A stretch of 64,000 nucleotides of DNA from a gamma proteobacterium NOR5-3. Its GTDB lineage: Bacteria; Pseudomonadota; Gammaproteobacteria; Pseudomonadales; Halieaceae. Shown here one piece after another: positions 27,595 to 35,553 of the stretch. Numbering within the stretch: position 1 is the first letter of the stretch; the number at the start of each line of letters is the position of its first letter. The stretch spans positions 978,258 through 1,042,257 of the forward strand of contig DS999405.1 of the NCBI GenBank assembly GCA_000158155.1, read 5' to 3'. The notes under the pieces are model-generated. The model had not been told where the DNA came from and ran no database searches. It worked only from the letters and a program-made list of their open reading frames with translations. The position numbers and the translations under genes were made by a program.

Positions 27595-29034
27595 TTAGGC
27601 TCGTATCGCCTCCATTAACGGTACGACGCCCATGATGCTTATCATTCGCCGAAGGTTGTAAGCCAGGACATGCAAACTCATCTCCGTGCGGACATTCTTA
27701 AGCCGCCTCGTCAGGAAATGCGTCGAGCCCATCCAGGCTTTGAGTGCCCCAAAGGGATGTTCTACCGTTTGCGATCGCACCGACATCGCATCAGGTGTTT
27801 TACGCAATTCCTGATCCATGCTGTCCAGCAGGTCCTCGTGTTCCCACCGCCGTATCCGGCGCTGCGCGCTCGTCATACATTGTGATTTTAACGCGCAGTT
27901 CCTGCACACCGAGACCGGTGCAAAGTACACATGCAGCACGTTGCCTGCTTCAACTGTGTTGAACCGCCGCTGCAATACTTCCCCAGCCGGGCATCGATAC
28001 TGATCTGCCGCTTCCTCGTAGTGAAAGTCTTGTTTGCCAAAACGGCCCGCCGCCTTGCTGCCGGACGTCAGGATTTTAGGGACCAACACTTGGATACCTG
28101 CGTCGTAGCAGTCTTTTATGGCTCTGCCTTTGTAATAACCTCGGTCGGCCAGCACTTTAATTTCGTCTTGTTGCAGCGTGTGCTGCGCCAGTCCTGCTAA
28201 CGGGAAGAGTTGATTCCTGTCGACGGCGGCATTGGTGACGTCGTGCGCAACGATCAGCTTGTGCCTTGTGTCGACGGCCGTTTGAACGTTGTAGCTCACT
28301 TGTGAACCCATGCCGCCTTTCTTCATCAGGCGGGAATCCGGGTCGGTCTCAGAGATTTGCTGGTCGGGGTGCGCGAGTACATCGCGCTCACGCTTTTTTA
28401 AATGCTGCATCCGCTCCTTGAGCGCAGCGATCTTCTCTTCCAGTTCCGGCACCTTAGTATCCCGCACCGATGGCTCGTCCTTGTCGACGTCGTCCAGCAG
28501 CGACAGGTATCGCTCGATGTGCTGCTCTACTCTGGCGATGCGGCGCTTCATACTCGCCTTGGTATCGTTCCGATCCTTGCTGTTTACCGCTTTGAACTTG
28601 CTGCCATCAATAGCCACGATAGCCTGTGTGAACATCTCCATAGAGCGGCATAGATCAATAAACTCCCGGCAGACGCGGCGTATGGCTTTGCCGTTGTCCT
28701 TCCTGAAATCCGCAATGGTTTTGAAGTCCGGCATCAATCGGCCGGTGAGCCACATCATCTCGACATTGCGCTGGGTCTCGCGCTCCAGCCGGCGACTGGA
28801 TTGAATCCGGTTGAGGTAGCCGTACACGTAGATCTTTAACAGTGATGCCGGATGGTAGCCAGGGCGGCCGGTGGCTTGCGGTTGAACCCGGTCAAAACCA
28901 AGATCAGCCAGGTCGAGTTCTTCAACAAAGGCATCAATGACTCTTACGGGGTTATCGTCTGCGATGTAGTCATCGAGCCGTTCGGGAAACAATGTGCCTT
29001 GGCTTCGATCTTCGCCTTCTACGAAACGCTTCAT
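27595..29034 (-). CDS. IS1182-family transposase
   Basis: A 479-residue transposase. The N-terminal DUF772-type domain (FPERLDDYIADDNPVRVIDAFVEEL onward, with GRPGYHPASLLKIY) is followed by a DDE catalytic domain: IDGSKFKAVN (first Asp), a coiled insertion with many charged residues, VLADRGYYKGRAIK (second Asp), a Cys cluster (YRCPAGE, CRNCALKSQC) and the Glu region QTVEHPFGALKAWMG. All catalytic parts are present, so it appears intact. It fills most of the element; 174 nt of non-coding sequence separate its stop from the left terminal repeat. Confidence 0.92.
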   Translation of the reverse strand: MKRFVEGEDRSQGTLFPERLDDYIADDNPVRVIDAFVEELDLADLGFDRVQPQATGRPGYHPASLLKIYVYGYLNRIQSSRRLERETQRNVEMMWLTGRLMPDFKTIADFRKDNGKAIRRVCREFIDLCRSMEMFTQAIVAIDGSKFKAVNSKDRNDTKASMKRRIARVEQHIERYLSLLDDVDKDEPSVRDTKVPELEEKIAALKERMQHLKKRERDVLAHPDQQISETDPDSRLMKKGGMGSQVSYNVQTAVDTRHKLIVAHDVTNAAVDRNQLFPLAGLAQHTLQQDEIKVLADRGYYKGRAIKDCYDAGIQVLVPKILTSGSKAAGRFGKQDFHYEEAADQYRCPAGEVLQRRFNTVEAGNVLHVYFAPVSVCRNCALKSQCMTSAQRRIRRWEHEDLLDSMDQELRKTPDAMSVRSQTVEHPFGALKAWMGSTHFLTRRLKNVRTEMSLHVLAYNLRRMISIMGVVPLMEAIRA

Positions 29035-29080
29035 CAGAATCTCGAGTTACTACGACAGCAATAGCATATCTCGAAGAGGC

Positions 29081-29096
29081 GTTTTCACACAGCCTC
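29081..29096. repeat. IS terminal inverted repeat (right)
   Basis: Exact inverse complement of the 16-bp repeat at 27405-27420, followed by the second AGGC target copy at 29097-29100. Confidence 0.9.
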
Positions 29097-29137
29097 AGGC
29101 GGAAGCGGTCTTAAGCAATAACTCCCCCCCCCCCCCC
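29097..29137. other. Receptor remnant and C14 homopolymer
   Basis: Positions 29097-29110 read on the minus strand as four codons that fit directly before the receptor fragment on the far side of the IS. They are followed by an in-frame TAA (29111-29113) and then by a run of 14 C (29124-29137). Receptor homology ends here, so the 5' part of the receptor was lost in an event separate from the IS insertion, or the sequence is wrongly joined at the homopolymer. Confidence 0.7.
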
Positions 29138-29153
29138 GGTAGCGAACCTATTA

Positions 29154-29912
29154 TCAGAGCTCTCCACCCTTGTTCATCGCCTTCGTTAACTCCACAAGAA
29201 TCATATCCACGACTGCAATCAATGGCGCCACGTCTCGCCGAGCAAGACTCTCGTACGTGAACCTCTCAAGAGCGATATTCAAGAACTCCTGATCAGCTTC
29301 GACAGTCAAACGCGTCGGGCTGGTAAAAAGTTCATCGGGCAGTGTTCCAAACGCTGGGTTGTAGCGTTGGAAGATAGCGATGAAGGGGGCCAGGTCAGTT
29401 CTGGAGGCCAGAAATGGCGTCCACCTCTCTGTCGCAATTCTGAGGAGCCTCTGCTCTTCCTCTTGCAACTCCTCCACCAAACCAGGCCACGAGAGCAAAA
29501 GATCGGCCAAGCGGCCATTGTCGATGAGCCTAGCTCCCCCCCCATTTACGAACACATCGACTGCGCCAGTTCCGGGTTGAAATGTGCGCGAGCCGATAAA
29601 AGTGAACGCAATGTCCGCGTCAAGTTGGTCGTTAATCGCTACCGCATCGCCAGCCGATACAGATGCCAGGAGCCTCCACGCCGCCCGCTGGCGGAAGGCG
29701 TGCTCCTCCTCCACTGACTCTAATTCGGGCTTTATCGCTTCGAAGTCAGCATGCAGCCGTTGAAGTAGGGCCAGCCTTGCCTTCTGGTCCCCTCGATTGT
29801 CCCACCAGGCATCGATGGAAAATGCCAATAAAATGCTGACAACAATAGCCACCGACTCCAGAGTCAGTTTTTTCCAAGGTCTGCTTTCGGCCACGTCTGC
29901 CCTCCCCCCCAC
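29154..29912 (-). CDS. Membrane-anchored protein with FSIDAWWD signature, copy 1
   Basis: A 252-residue protein of unknown function. A short polar N-terminus is followed by one transmembrane helix (residues about 17-36, VAIVVSILLAFSIDAWW) and a large, mostly helical, charged domain, presumably periplasmic or cytoplasmic. The helix end and next residues, SIDAWWDNRGDQKARLALLQ, are shared in pattern with the next gene (SIDAWWDDRQEARARQAML), so the two are diverged paralogues. I recognise this as a recurring hypothetical type in marine proteobacteria but know no function. It sits next to the disrupted receptor. Confidence 0.7.
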   Translation of the reverse strand: MGGRADVAESRPWKKLTLESVAIVVSILLAFSIDAWWDNRGDQKARLALLQRLHADFEAIKPELESVEEEHAFRQRAAWRLLASVSAGDAVAINDQLDADIAFTFIGSRTFQPGTGAVDVFVNGGGARLIDNGRLADLLLSWPGLVEELQEEEQRLLRIATERWTPFLASRTDLAPFIAIFQRYNPAFGTLPDELFTSPTRLTVEADQEFLNIALERFTYESLARRDVAPLIAVVDMILVELTKAMNKGGEL

Positions 29913-30178
29913 ACGTAGTGCAACAGACTAAGGTTACTTGAGAAATAATACAGAGTCGCGGTTGGGTCGGAAGTCGTCACTCACTGGCGATCCCATGAAA
30001 GTCTGCTCCAAAAGAGACCTGCGGGCCCACCCCTTGTTGCAGAACGGTAGCGATTGAGAGGCTTTGACCATCGTGGCAGTCTCTCGCCTGCAAATGACGC
30101 CAAAAGTCAGCGTGCGCTACCTTCTTTCATCATGTTCTCGACAATCTCCAGCGTATCGAAGCGTCATGGATCGCCTCA

Positions 30179-30922
30179 TCAGTCCTCGCCGAGCTGCCTG
30201 GCGACCAGTGCCAGTATGGCAAGGAATTCAATTTCCATCTGTTCGAGACTGCTCAGACAACTTTCATAGCGGACCCAGCTTGTCAGGGCGAGGCTGCGCA
30301 CACGAGGATCTGATACGTGGCGCCACAGCGTGGTCTCGCGCGGAAGCACCGGGAGCTGGCGGATGTCACGACTCAGACGGGCGAGCAGGCGGCTCACATC
30401 GATTTCCAGCATATTCATCGCTTCGGTGATTTGCGTGACGTTGCTGGCGAGAACTAACTGCTCACGTTCGAGGTTCGCTACCAGAGCTAGTAGTCGGGTT
30501 GTGCGCTCGATGAGTTCCGGATTGTCGACGTAGGACAGGTCACCACCCCTGAGGAGCGCCTGCAACGATCCAAGCGGCGCGTCGAAGGAAGGGGTGAAGA
30601 ATAGACGGGTACTGAGTTCATCTATCCGAGAGGCATCAGTAGCCTCTGGCCGCGATCCGTCAGCCAGTGCAAGAAATTTCGCAGTGCCCTCCAGACCATC
30701 CGCCATGCCGCTGCGTACGCGCCCCAACTCAGTCCGCGCAGCGATAGCGTCGCTTCGAATCGCCATTAGCATCGCCTGCCGTGCGCGTGCCTCCTGGCGG
30801 TCATCCCACCAGGCATCGATAGAAAACGCTGCAAGAATCGAGAGAACGATCACCATCGCCTCGACGGCAAGGCGACGAGCCACGGGGGGCGTGTCCTCGG
30901 TGGGGCCTTTGGCATCCGACAT
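30179..30922 (-). CDS. Membrane-anchored protein with FSIDAWWD signature, copy 2
   Basis: A 247-residue paralogue of the protein at 29154-29912. ATG at 30922 is chosen because GAGGAG lies about 9 nt upstream; the frame is open 138 nt further but with unlikely sequence. After 22 polar residues comes one transmembrane helix (VEAMVIVLSILAAFSIDAWW) and then a helical domain with several Arg/Glu-rich amphipathic segments. The 266-nt gap to copy 1 holds no gene. The two share architecture and signature but little else, suggesting an old duplication or independent recruitment of the same family. Confidence 0.7.
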   Translation of the reverse strand: MSDAKGPTEDTPPVARRLAVEAMVIVLSILAAFSIDAWWDDRQEARARQAMLMAIRSDAIAARTELGRVRSGMADGLEGTAKFLALADGSRPEATDASRIDELSTRLFFTPSFDAPLGSLQALLRGGDLSYVDNPELIERTTRLLALVANLEREQLVLASNVTQITEAMNMLEIDVSRLLARLSRDIRQLPVLPRETTLWRHVSDPRVRSLALTSWVRYESCLSSLEQMEIEFLAILALVARQLGED

Positions 30923-31122
30923 CGCGTCGCTCTCCTCGCTACGAAAGTTCAGGCTACACCGGAGCGCGCAACCTGTCTTCTCCAAAAACGGACATTCAAC
31001 AGAGGCAGATAGACCGACAGTAACGGGCCAACTGCTGCCATTCGACACGCTATCGACCAACGACGGTTGTCACTTGCGAAGGAGGTCTTTAGGCCATGTT
31101 GATTAATGGATGACTCTCGCGC

Positions 31123-31404
31123 CTAATGCAGCACCTCGCCTTCATCAGACTCCTTAAGCACTCCCTCTGCAATGGACCTGCACAACACTGCAATGTCTTT
31201 CGGCGTGGTGGGGAATCGCTCAGCGTAAAGTTGAACAGCCGCACACAGCATCAGGTCAGTGGCACGTTCGTCGTCAATACCCTCCTCTTCCTTTGCGGTG
31301 CTAATCATCCGCTCAAGGAACAAGTGCATCTTCGCTCCTATACGACTGTCATGCTCCTGCTCTTCCTCAGAGATTGCATCGGGGTAGTCTCGTTCGTCGG
31401 TCAT
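31123..31404 (-). CDS. Small acidic hypothetical protein
   Basis: A 93-residue protein, acidic at both ends (MTDERDYPDAISEEEQEHD and KESDEGEVLH) with a helical middle (MHLFLERMISTAKEE, ATDLMLCAAVQLYAERF). There is no signal peptide or known motif. No good ribosome-binding site is visible before the ATG. The composition looks like a real soluble helical protein; function unknown. Confidence 0.5.
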   Translation of the reverse strand: MTDERDYPDAISEEEQEHDSRIGAKMHLFLERMISTAKEEEGIDDERATDLMLCAAVQLYAERFPTTPKDIAVLCRSIAEGVLKESDEGEVLH

Positions 31405-31562
31405 GGGTTAGCGCCAGGCAATGGAATGTGCGGTAAGGCTATCGCTTTTCGTATGCGAGGACATCTGGGCGTGGTTGGCGATGTTCCAGGGTTAGCAGTC
31501 GAGAGATTGGATAGGACAGACCCCACCCCTAAAAAGACATTGGGTCTTAACCCATTGTGGAT

Positions 31563-31624
31563 GGGATGGCATCATCAACAGGGTCTAATGAAAACCGGTC
31601 ATCCCCCCTTAAGTGGATAGAGCC
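31563..31624 (+). repeat. 62-bp dispersed repeat, copy 1
   Basis: Matches 59917-59978 at 58 of 62 positions in the same orientation. It begins GGGATGGCATCATCAACAGG and ends about 46 nt from the 3' end of the tRNA-Asp gene. Its plus-strand reading includes Asp-Gly-Ile-Ile-Asn-Arg-Val-stop, also conserved in copy 2 with Gly to Ser. No terminal repeats or ORF accompany it. Confidence 0.85.
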
Positions 31625-31670
31625 CGCTATTTCAGCGTGTTGCGCAATGTTTCACTACGATGCAAAAAGG

Positions 31671-31747
31671 TGGCGGAGCGGACGGGACTCGAACCCGCGA
31701 CCCCCGGCGTGACAGGCCGGTATTCTAACCAACTGAACTACCGCTCC
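31671..31747 (-). tRNA. tRNA-Asp (GTC)
   Basis: The minus strand gives a 77-nt cloverleaf starting GGAGCGGTAGTTCAGTTGG, with anticodon GTC in the loop CTGTCAC, T-arm with GGTTCGAGTC, acceptor closing CCGCTCC and encoded CCA (31671-31673). It is transcribed after tRNA-Val, 72 nt downstream. Confidence 0.95.
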
Positions 31748-31819
31748 AAGGTAGACAACGCGACAACCACTTTGCTTTTTTCCCTGAGGAAAACTGGCTT
31801 CAAAACACCGTTAGCAACG

Positions 31820-31895
31820 TGGTGGGTGATGACGGGATCGAACCGCCGACCCTCTGCTTGTAAGGCAGATGCTCTCCCAGCTGAGCTAATCACCC
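31820..31895 (-). tRNA. tRNA-Val (TAC)
   Basis: The minus strand gives a 76-nt cloverleaf starting GGGTGATTAGCTCAGCTGG, anticodon TAC in the loop CTTACAA, T-arm GGTTCGATCC, acceptor closing ATCACCC and encoded CCA (31820-31822). First gene of a two-tRNA unit behind a strong promoter. Confidence 0.95.
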
Positions 31896-31910
31896 GCGTT
31901 GGAGGGGCGC

Positions 31911-31938
31911 ATTATAGAGCCTTGCCTTTGCCTGTCAA
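31911..31938 (-). promoter_or_regulatory. Consensus sigma-70 promoter of the tRNA-Val/tRNA-Asp unit
   Basis: On the minus strand TTGACA (31933-31938) and TATAAT (31911-31916) are separated by 16 nt. Directly after the -10 box comes a G+C-rich discriminator (GCGCCCC), typical of stable-RNA promoters under stringent control. The tRNA-Val 5' end lies 15 nt further. Confidence 0.9.
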
Positions 31939-32107
31939 CGGATTTTACCTCCAGGATTAAACATCGCTATCTGCAACGCCATATTGTCTGTAAATACAGC
32001 AAAAGATCCTGCAAAAAGCCGGTGATTCTGCATAAAGCCCGCACCCAAGTCTTTCAATTCACTGCGCATCGGTTGAACATACGCGGGTTTTGATTGGGAC
32101 ATATCTG

Positions 32108-32461
32108 ATGGAAATCTTTAAGGACTTTCACTTTGAGGCGGCACATCGTTTGCCCAAGGTGCCGGCGGGACATAAATGCGAAAGACTGCACGGTCATTCT
32201 TTTCAATTGCGCGTCTACGTAGCAGGCGAGCCCGGTGAGGCAACTGGCTGGATCATGGACTTTGGCGATATCAAAGCGGCGTGCAAGCCGGTGATCGCGC
32301 AACTGGATCACTACTACCTGAATGATATCGAAGGACTGGAAAACCCCACCAGCGAAAACCTCTGTCGCTGGATATGGGAGCGCCTTCTGCCCGCGCTGCC
32401 TACTTTGTCCGGCGTTGAGATCAGAGAAACCTGCACGTCAGGGTGTGTCTATCGTGGTTGA
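32108..32461 (+). CDS. queD: 6-carboxy-5,6,7,8-tetrahydropterin synthase
   Basis: A 117-residue QueD/PTPS-family enzyme converting dihydroneopterin triphosphate to carboxytetrahydropterin in queuosine synthesis. Zinc ligands are His13 (FEAAHRLP), His28 and His30 (LHGHSF); Cys24 (GHKCERL) is the catalytic Cys and the QLDHYYLND segment supplies the Asp/His pair; ETCTSGC ends the protein. ATG at 32108 is chosen; an in-frame TTG six codons upstream is unlikely. No other queuosine gene is nearby. Confidence 0.93.
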   Translation: MEIFKDFHFEAAHRLPKVPAGHKCERLHGHSFQLRVYVAGEPGEATGWIMDFGDIKAACKPVIAQLDHYYLNDIEGLENPTSENLCRWIWERLLPALPTLSGVEIRETCTSGCVYRG

Positions 32462-32877
32462 CGTCCAGGTCTGAGGACACGAGCTTGCTACAACGTTACC
32501 AGTCAGCCGAGTGTTACTGCTCTGTTGGTTACCTGAAGTAGCACGGCAAAATTGTTATGCACAGCAATGATGCACATGACAGCAATATTGAAGTTACATG
32601 ACATGGCGCAGGTTCGCTCTAACAAACCCTCCTTAACATACTGTTTTTTATAATATTAATTACATTGTTCGAATTTTGACCAGCGCACCAAACATGCCGC
32701 AACGCTTGGGATTACGGGCATGCTAAACAAATTGTGCACTGCTTTATCCACAGGTTTTGTGGACAACATGGACTAAATGGATGAATAGACAATCAATTCG
32801 GACCTGCAACCCCTCTGCCATGCATCATTCGCATTGAGGCAAGTGACCGTGAAACGTATGCGGCCCCCTACGAACCC
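32462..32877. other. 416-nt non-coding region
   Basis: No plausible gene. It contains an A+T-rich stretch (about 32633-32672, poly-T then TAATATTAATTACATTG) and a DnaA-box-like TTATCCACA at 32744-32752 followed 3 nt later by an inverted near-match (TTGTGGACAA). Nothing else marks a replication origin: there is no dnaA/dnaN and no box cluster. The stretch probably holds the promoter of the LysE-type exporter. Confidence 0.6.
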
Positions 32878-33501
32878 ATGAATTTCCTGGAATGGTTGAG
32901 TTTGGCCAGCCTCTGCTTTGCAGGAGCGGCCTCCCCGGGACCGAGTCTTGCGGTTATTGTCAGCGCCAGCCTCGCAGGCGGCAAACGCAGCGGACTGGCA
33001 GCCGCCTGGGCCCATGCCATCGGCGTCGGACTCTACGCCGCGCTTACGGTACTGGGACTCACTGCCCTGCTCGCTGCGGCGGGTTGGTTATTTGTCGGCC
33101 TGCAGAGCGCGGGAGCAATCTATCTTTTGTGGCTGGCCTGGGGCCTGTGGCGAAGTGCCACGTCAGCATCAATGAGTGACGAGCCCGCCACAACAAACGT
33201 CAAGTCCTGGGCGCGAAATGGATTTGCCATCGCTTTTCTCAACCCCAAGCTCGCAATCTTTATGCTGGCTCTGTTCAGTCAGTTCATACGACCGGACGCC
33301 ACTGTGGCAGCTCAGGCTATTCTGATTGCGACAGCAACGCTGATTGACGGACTCTGGTATACGCTCATCACACTGGTTTTTACGCGGGGAAAATGGATCT
33401 CAGCGCTTAGGAGCAACGCGGCAAAAATAGACCGGCTCTTCGCAGTACTACTGTCACTGGTGGCCCTGGTAATACTGGCAAGAGTGCTTTCTTCTTTTTA
33501 A
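32878..33501 (+). CDS. LysE/RhtB-family amino-acid exporter
   Basis: A 207-residue inner-membrane protein with six hydrophobic helices. The N-terminal ASPGPSLAVIVSASLAGGKRSGL is the LysE-family signature (PGP followed by a Gly-rich loop and basic turn), and GFAIAFLNPKLAIFMLALFSQF is the second conserved segment with the Asn-Pro-Lys motif. Likely exports an amino acid or related solute; the substrate is not predictable. It is convergent with the DUF3301 gene, 8 nt apart. Confidence 0.88.
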   Translation: MNFLEWLSLASLCFAGAASPGPSLAVIVSASLAGGKRSGLAAAWAHAIGVGLYAALTVLGLTALLAAAGWLFVGLQSAGAIYLLWLAWGLWRSATSASMSDEPATTNVKSWARNGFAIAFLNPKLAIFMLALFSQFIRPDATVAAQAILIATATLIDGLWYTLITLVFTRGKWISALRSNAAKIDRLFAVLLSLVALVILARVLSSF

Positions 33502-33509
33502 CGGCTCTC

Positions 33510-33833
33510 CTAATGAAGAGTGGGCGCCTCGGCCACCAGTACAGCCTGCAGGCGCGGTCCCAGCATAATAATATGCCCGATCTCGCGACCCACTCCGTCG
33601 CGGCTGTATTCAAACCGATACTGACGCCAAATATGCCAACGGCCTTTGCTATCGCGACTAAGAGAAGTTTTGGACAGTGCCACCGACTGGTCCAGCAACT
33701 GAATATCGGCCAACTCCGATGAGCGCTTCGCCGCGGCCACCGCCAACTCACGCACACGAGTGGCGCTAAAAATGTACCAGGCGAAACCACCGAACACAGC
33801 AACAAACACCAAATCCCAAACACTCAATGTCAT
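33510..33833 (-). CDS. DUF3301 single-span membrane protein
   Basis: A 107-residue protein with an N-terminal transmembrane helix (DLVFVAVFGGFAWYIF) and a small soluble domain with the DUF3301 pattern: LLDQSVALSKTSLSRDSKGRWHIWRQYRFEYS. Function unknown. Its ATG overlaps the TGA of the upstream esterase gene (33830-33833), a conserved-looking coupling that suggests a shared transcript. Confidence 0.85.
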   Translation of the reverse strand: MTLSVWDLVFVAVFGGFAWYIFSATRVRELAVAAAKRSSELADIQLLDQSVALSKTSLSRDSKGRWHIWRQYRFEYSRDGVGREIGHIIMLGPRLQAVLVAEAPTLH

Positions 33834-34687
33834 TCCTGAATACTCTCTTTGCCCACGCCCTGTCTCAAAAAACCCAGTACTGCGCTATTAAAGGCCTCTG
33901 GTTTTTCTGCGTGGAGCCAATGCCCCGTATCCGGAATTCCTTCAAATCGGGCTTTAGGAAACAGTCTCGACGCGGCGGCCATGCCGGCCTCATCGACATA
34001 ACTCGACTCCAAACCGTAGACGAACATCGCGGCCCCCGGGTACGGTGCACCTCGGGGCGCTTTGCGAAACTCTTCGTAGTTATCCCGCAATGCTGCAGCG
34101 TTAAATCGCCAGTCATAGGATCCATCCGGCTCACGCTTCAGGCTCAGTGCTAAAAACTGTACCACCGACCCTTCGGTAACGAACTCCCCCATGACCTCCC
34201 CCGCATCACTGCGGGATTCAGGCCGCGCCGCCTCCACCGCGGCGATGGCAGAAAAAACCGCGTCGTGAGAAGCCGCATACTCCACCGGTGCAATATCTGC
34301 CGCCACCACCGCACTGACATCGTCTGGCCAAGCAAGCGCCATTTGCATAGCAACCTTGCCGCCCAGAGAGTGCCCTATGACAGCCGCAGGAACCAATCCA
34401 TTACTTTTCATGTACTCAATAACACTGACTGCAAGATCGTTGAGATCTGAATGCTCTTGCCATGACGAGCGACCATGGTTGAGGAGATCCAACTGATGCA
34501 CTTCAAATTCGCCAGCGAGCGCCCGCGCAAGGCTGCCCAGATTGCTCCCCATACCGAACAAGCCGTGCAGGAGTATCACCGGAGCGCCCTCGCCACTGAC
34601 GCTGGCGTGCAAAGCCGCCTGTGAAGCCCTTTTGTGTCCGGACGACTGTTTGTTGTCTGCCAAGATGTCTGCCAAGTTTGTTACCAT
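33830..34687 (-). CDS. Alpha/beta hydrolase (YbfF-like esterase)
   Basis: A 285-residue cytoplasmic alpha/beta hydrolase. Oxyanion region VILLHGLFGMGSNLG, nucleophile elbow GHSLGGKVA, and the late His in DTGHWLHAEKP are in the order of YbfF-type acyl-CoA esterases; LDLLNHGRSS is also typical. ATG at 34687 has AGGA 7 nt upstream; the longer frame runs into the divergent lipoprotein gene and is rejected. It overlaps the DUF3301 gene by 4 nt. Confidence 0.85.
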   Translation of the reverse strand: MVTNLADILADNKQSSGHKRASQAALHASVSGEGAPVILLHGLFGMGSNLGSLARALAGEFEVHQLDLLNHGRSSWQEHSDLNDLAVSVIEYMKSNGLVPAAVIGHSLGGKVAMQMALAWPDDVSAVVAADIAPVEYAASHDAVFSAIAAVEAARPESRSDAGEVMGEFVTEGSVVQFLALSLKREPDGSYDWRFNAAALRDNYEEFRKAPRGAPYPGAAMFVYGLESSYVDEAGMAAASRLFPKARFEGIPDTGHWLHAEKPEAFNSAVLGFLRQGVGKESIQE

Positions 34688-34712
34688 TGTCGGTTCCTGA
34701 AACTCACAACAC

Positions 34713-35504
34713 ATGTTACCCAAGAATATGCCCAAAAAGTTGTTACTCCTCGCCGCCTCTACCTGCATCTGGCTCACAGCCTGTGCCACGGGCGGAGGTT
34801 ATAACCCCACGGTATTTCCCTTTGAAATAGAGAGCGAGCGCCTGGCTGAATCGCCCATCCGTACGGTGGTGATACCCCACGTCAATCTTGGCAGTCCTTC
34901 ACGCAACTACCTGGAGGACGTCTCGCCGCGCGTCGATGCCCGCATCGGCAGCTATCTCAAGGACAATGGCTACAAAGTGCTACCTCAGCGAGACTTCAAA
35001 CAACATTGGAACGCCGCCGTGCGCGCCTTTGGTGACCCGGTGGATCCCACAACCGGTCGCGTGAATATGAAGACCTTTTCGCAGATCATGCAAAGCGTGC
35101 GCGATCGCTTCATTGAATCTGGCGAGTTGGATGCTTTTGTCTTCACAGATCTCGTAGAACTGGATGTACCGTTTAACAACGGACTGAAGCATATAGGCCG
35201 CTGGGACGGCGTCTCCCGTCGCCCCTCTATGCAAGGTCCGGGCACCGGTGTCAGCGCAGACTTTGACTGGTCCATGACCGCCGCCGTTGCATCGGTGCAA
35301 GTCACTATCTTTGATACAGAACTGAAGCGCCTGTTTGTCAGTCGTGGCGGACTGGATGCCACTGACGCCATCGATGCGCGCTCATCGACTGGGCGCTACA
35401 TTCGACGACGCGCGATACTCGAAAACAACGAATATGTCGATGAGGGCATTGCGCTCGCGCTCCACCCCCTCATTGAGATGAAAAACTATCCGGGCAATCC
35501 CTAG
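34713..35504 (+). CDS. Putative lipoprotein, function unknown
   Basis: A 263-residue protein with a basic N-terminus, hydrophobic helix and lipobox LTAC near residue 24. The mature part has an alternating alpha/beta pattern (IRTVVIPHVNLGSPSRNYLE, DNGYKVLPQR, DAFVFTDLVELDV) reminiscent of lipoproteins that assemble surface complexes, but I cannot name the family. Its start lies 26 nt from the divergent esterase start, so their promoters overlap. A second ATG at codon 6 (MPKKLLLL) is a possible start. Confidence 0.7.
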   Translation: MLPKNMPKKLLLLAASTCIWLTACATGGGYNPTVFPFEIESERLAESPIRTVVIPHVNLGSPSRNYLEDVSPRVDARIGSYLKDNGYKVLPQRDFKQHWNAAVRAFGDPVDPTTGRVNMKTFSQIMQSVRDRFIESGELDAFVFTDLVELDVPFNNGLKHIGRWDGVSRRPSMQGPGTGVSADFDWSMTAAVASVQVTIFDTELKRLFVSRGGLDATDAIDARSSTGRYIRRRAILENNEYVDEGIALALHPLIEMKNYPGNP

Positions 35505-35521
35505 GGAAAGCCCGGGGCATC

Positions 35522-35553
35522 ACCGCCCTGCCGTTTAACCGCCCTGCCGTTTA
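35522..35553. repeat. Two tandem copies of a 16-bp unit
   Basis: ACCGCCCTGCCGTTTA is present twice (35522-35537, 35538-35553). The last three bases of the second copy are the stop codon of the minus-strand enoyl-CoA hydratase-like gene. A recent short tandem duplication. Confidence 0.9.

Larger units (their letters stand above)
27405..29096 (-). mobile_element. IS1182-type insertion sequence, complete
   Basis: A 1692-bp element bounded by perfect 16-bp inverted repeats GAGGCTGTGTGAAAAC (27405-27420 and its complement at 29081-29096). AGGC is present on both outer sides (27401-27404 and 29097-29100), a 4-bp target-site duplication. It carries one transposase gene on the minus strand. It is inserted in a TonB receptor gene. 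The intact repeats, full-length transposase and target duplication indicate a fairly recent insertion. Confidence 0.9.

Noticed and set aside
29124..29137. C14 run as a phase-variation switch
   Set aside because: It lies after the stop of the adjacent minus-strand gene and before a dead receptor fragment, so slippage would not switch any intact reading frame.
31613..31960. 115-codon plus-strand ORF across the two tRNA genes
   Set aside because: It is the complement of tRNA-Asp and tRNA-Val; the RAERTGLEPATP-like reading is the usual tRNA antisense artefact.
32744..32765. DnaA-box-like pair TTATCCACA / inverted near-match
   Set aside because: Only one good box plus one imperfect one, no dnaA, dnaN, gidA or further boxes; not an origin.
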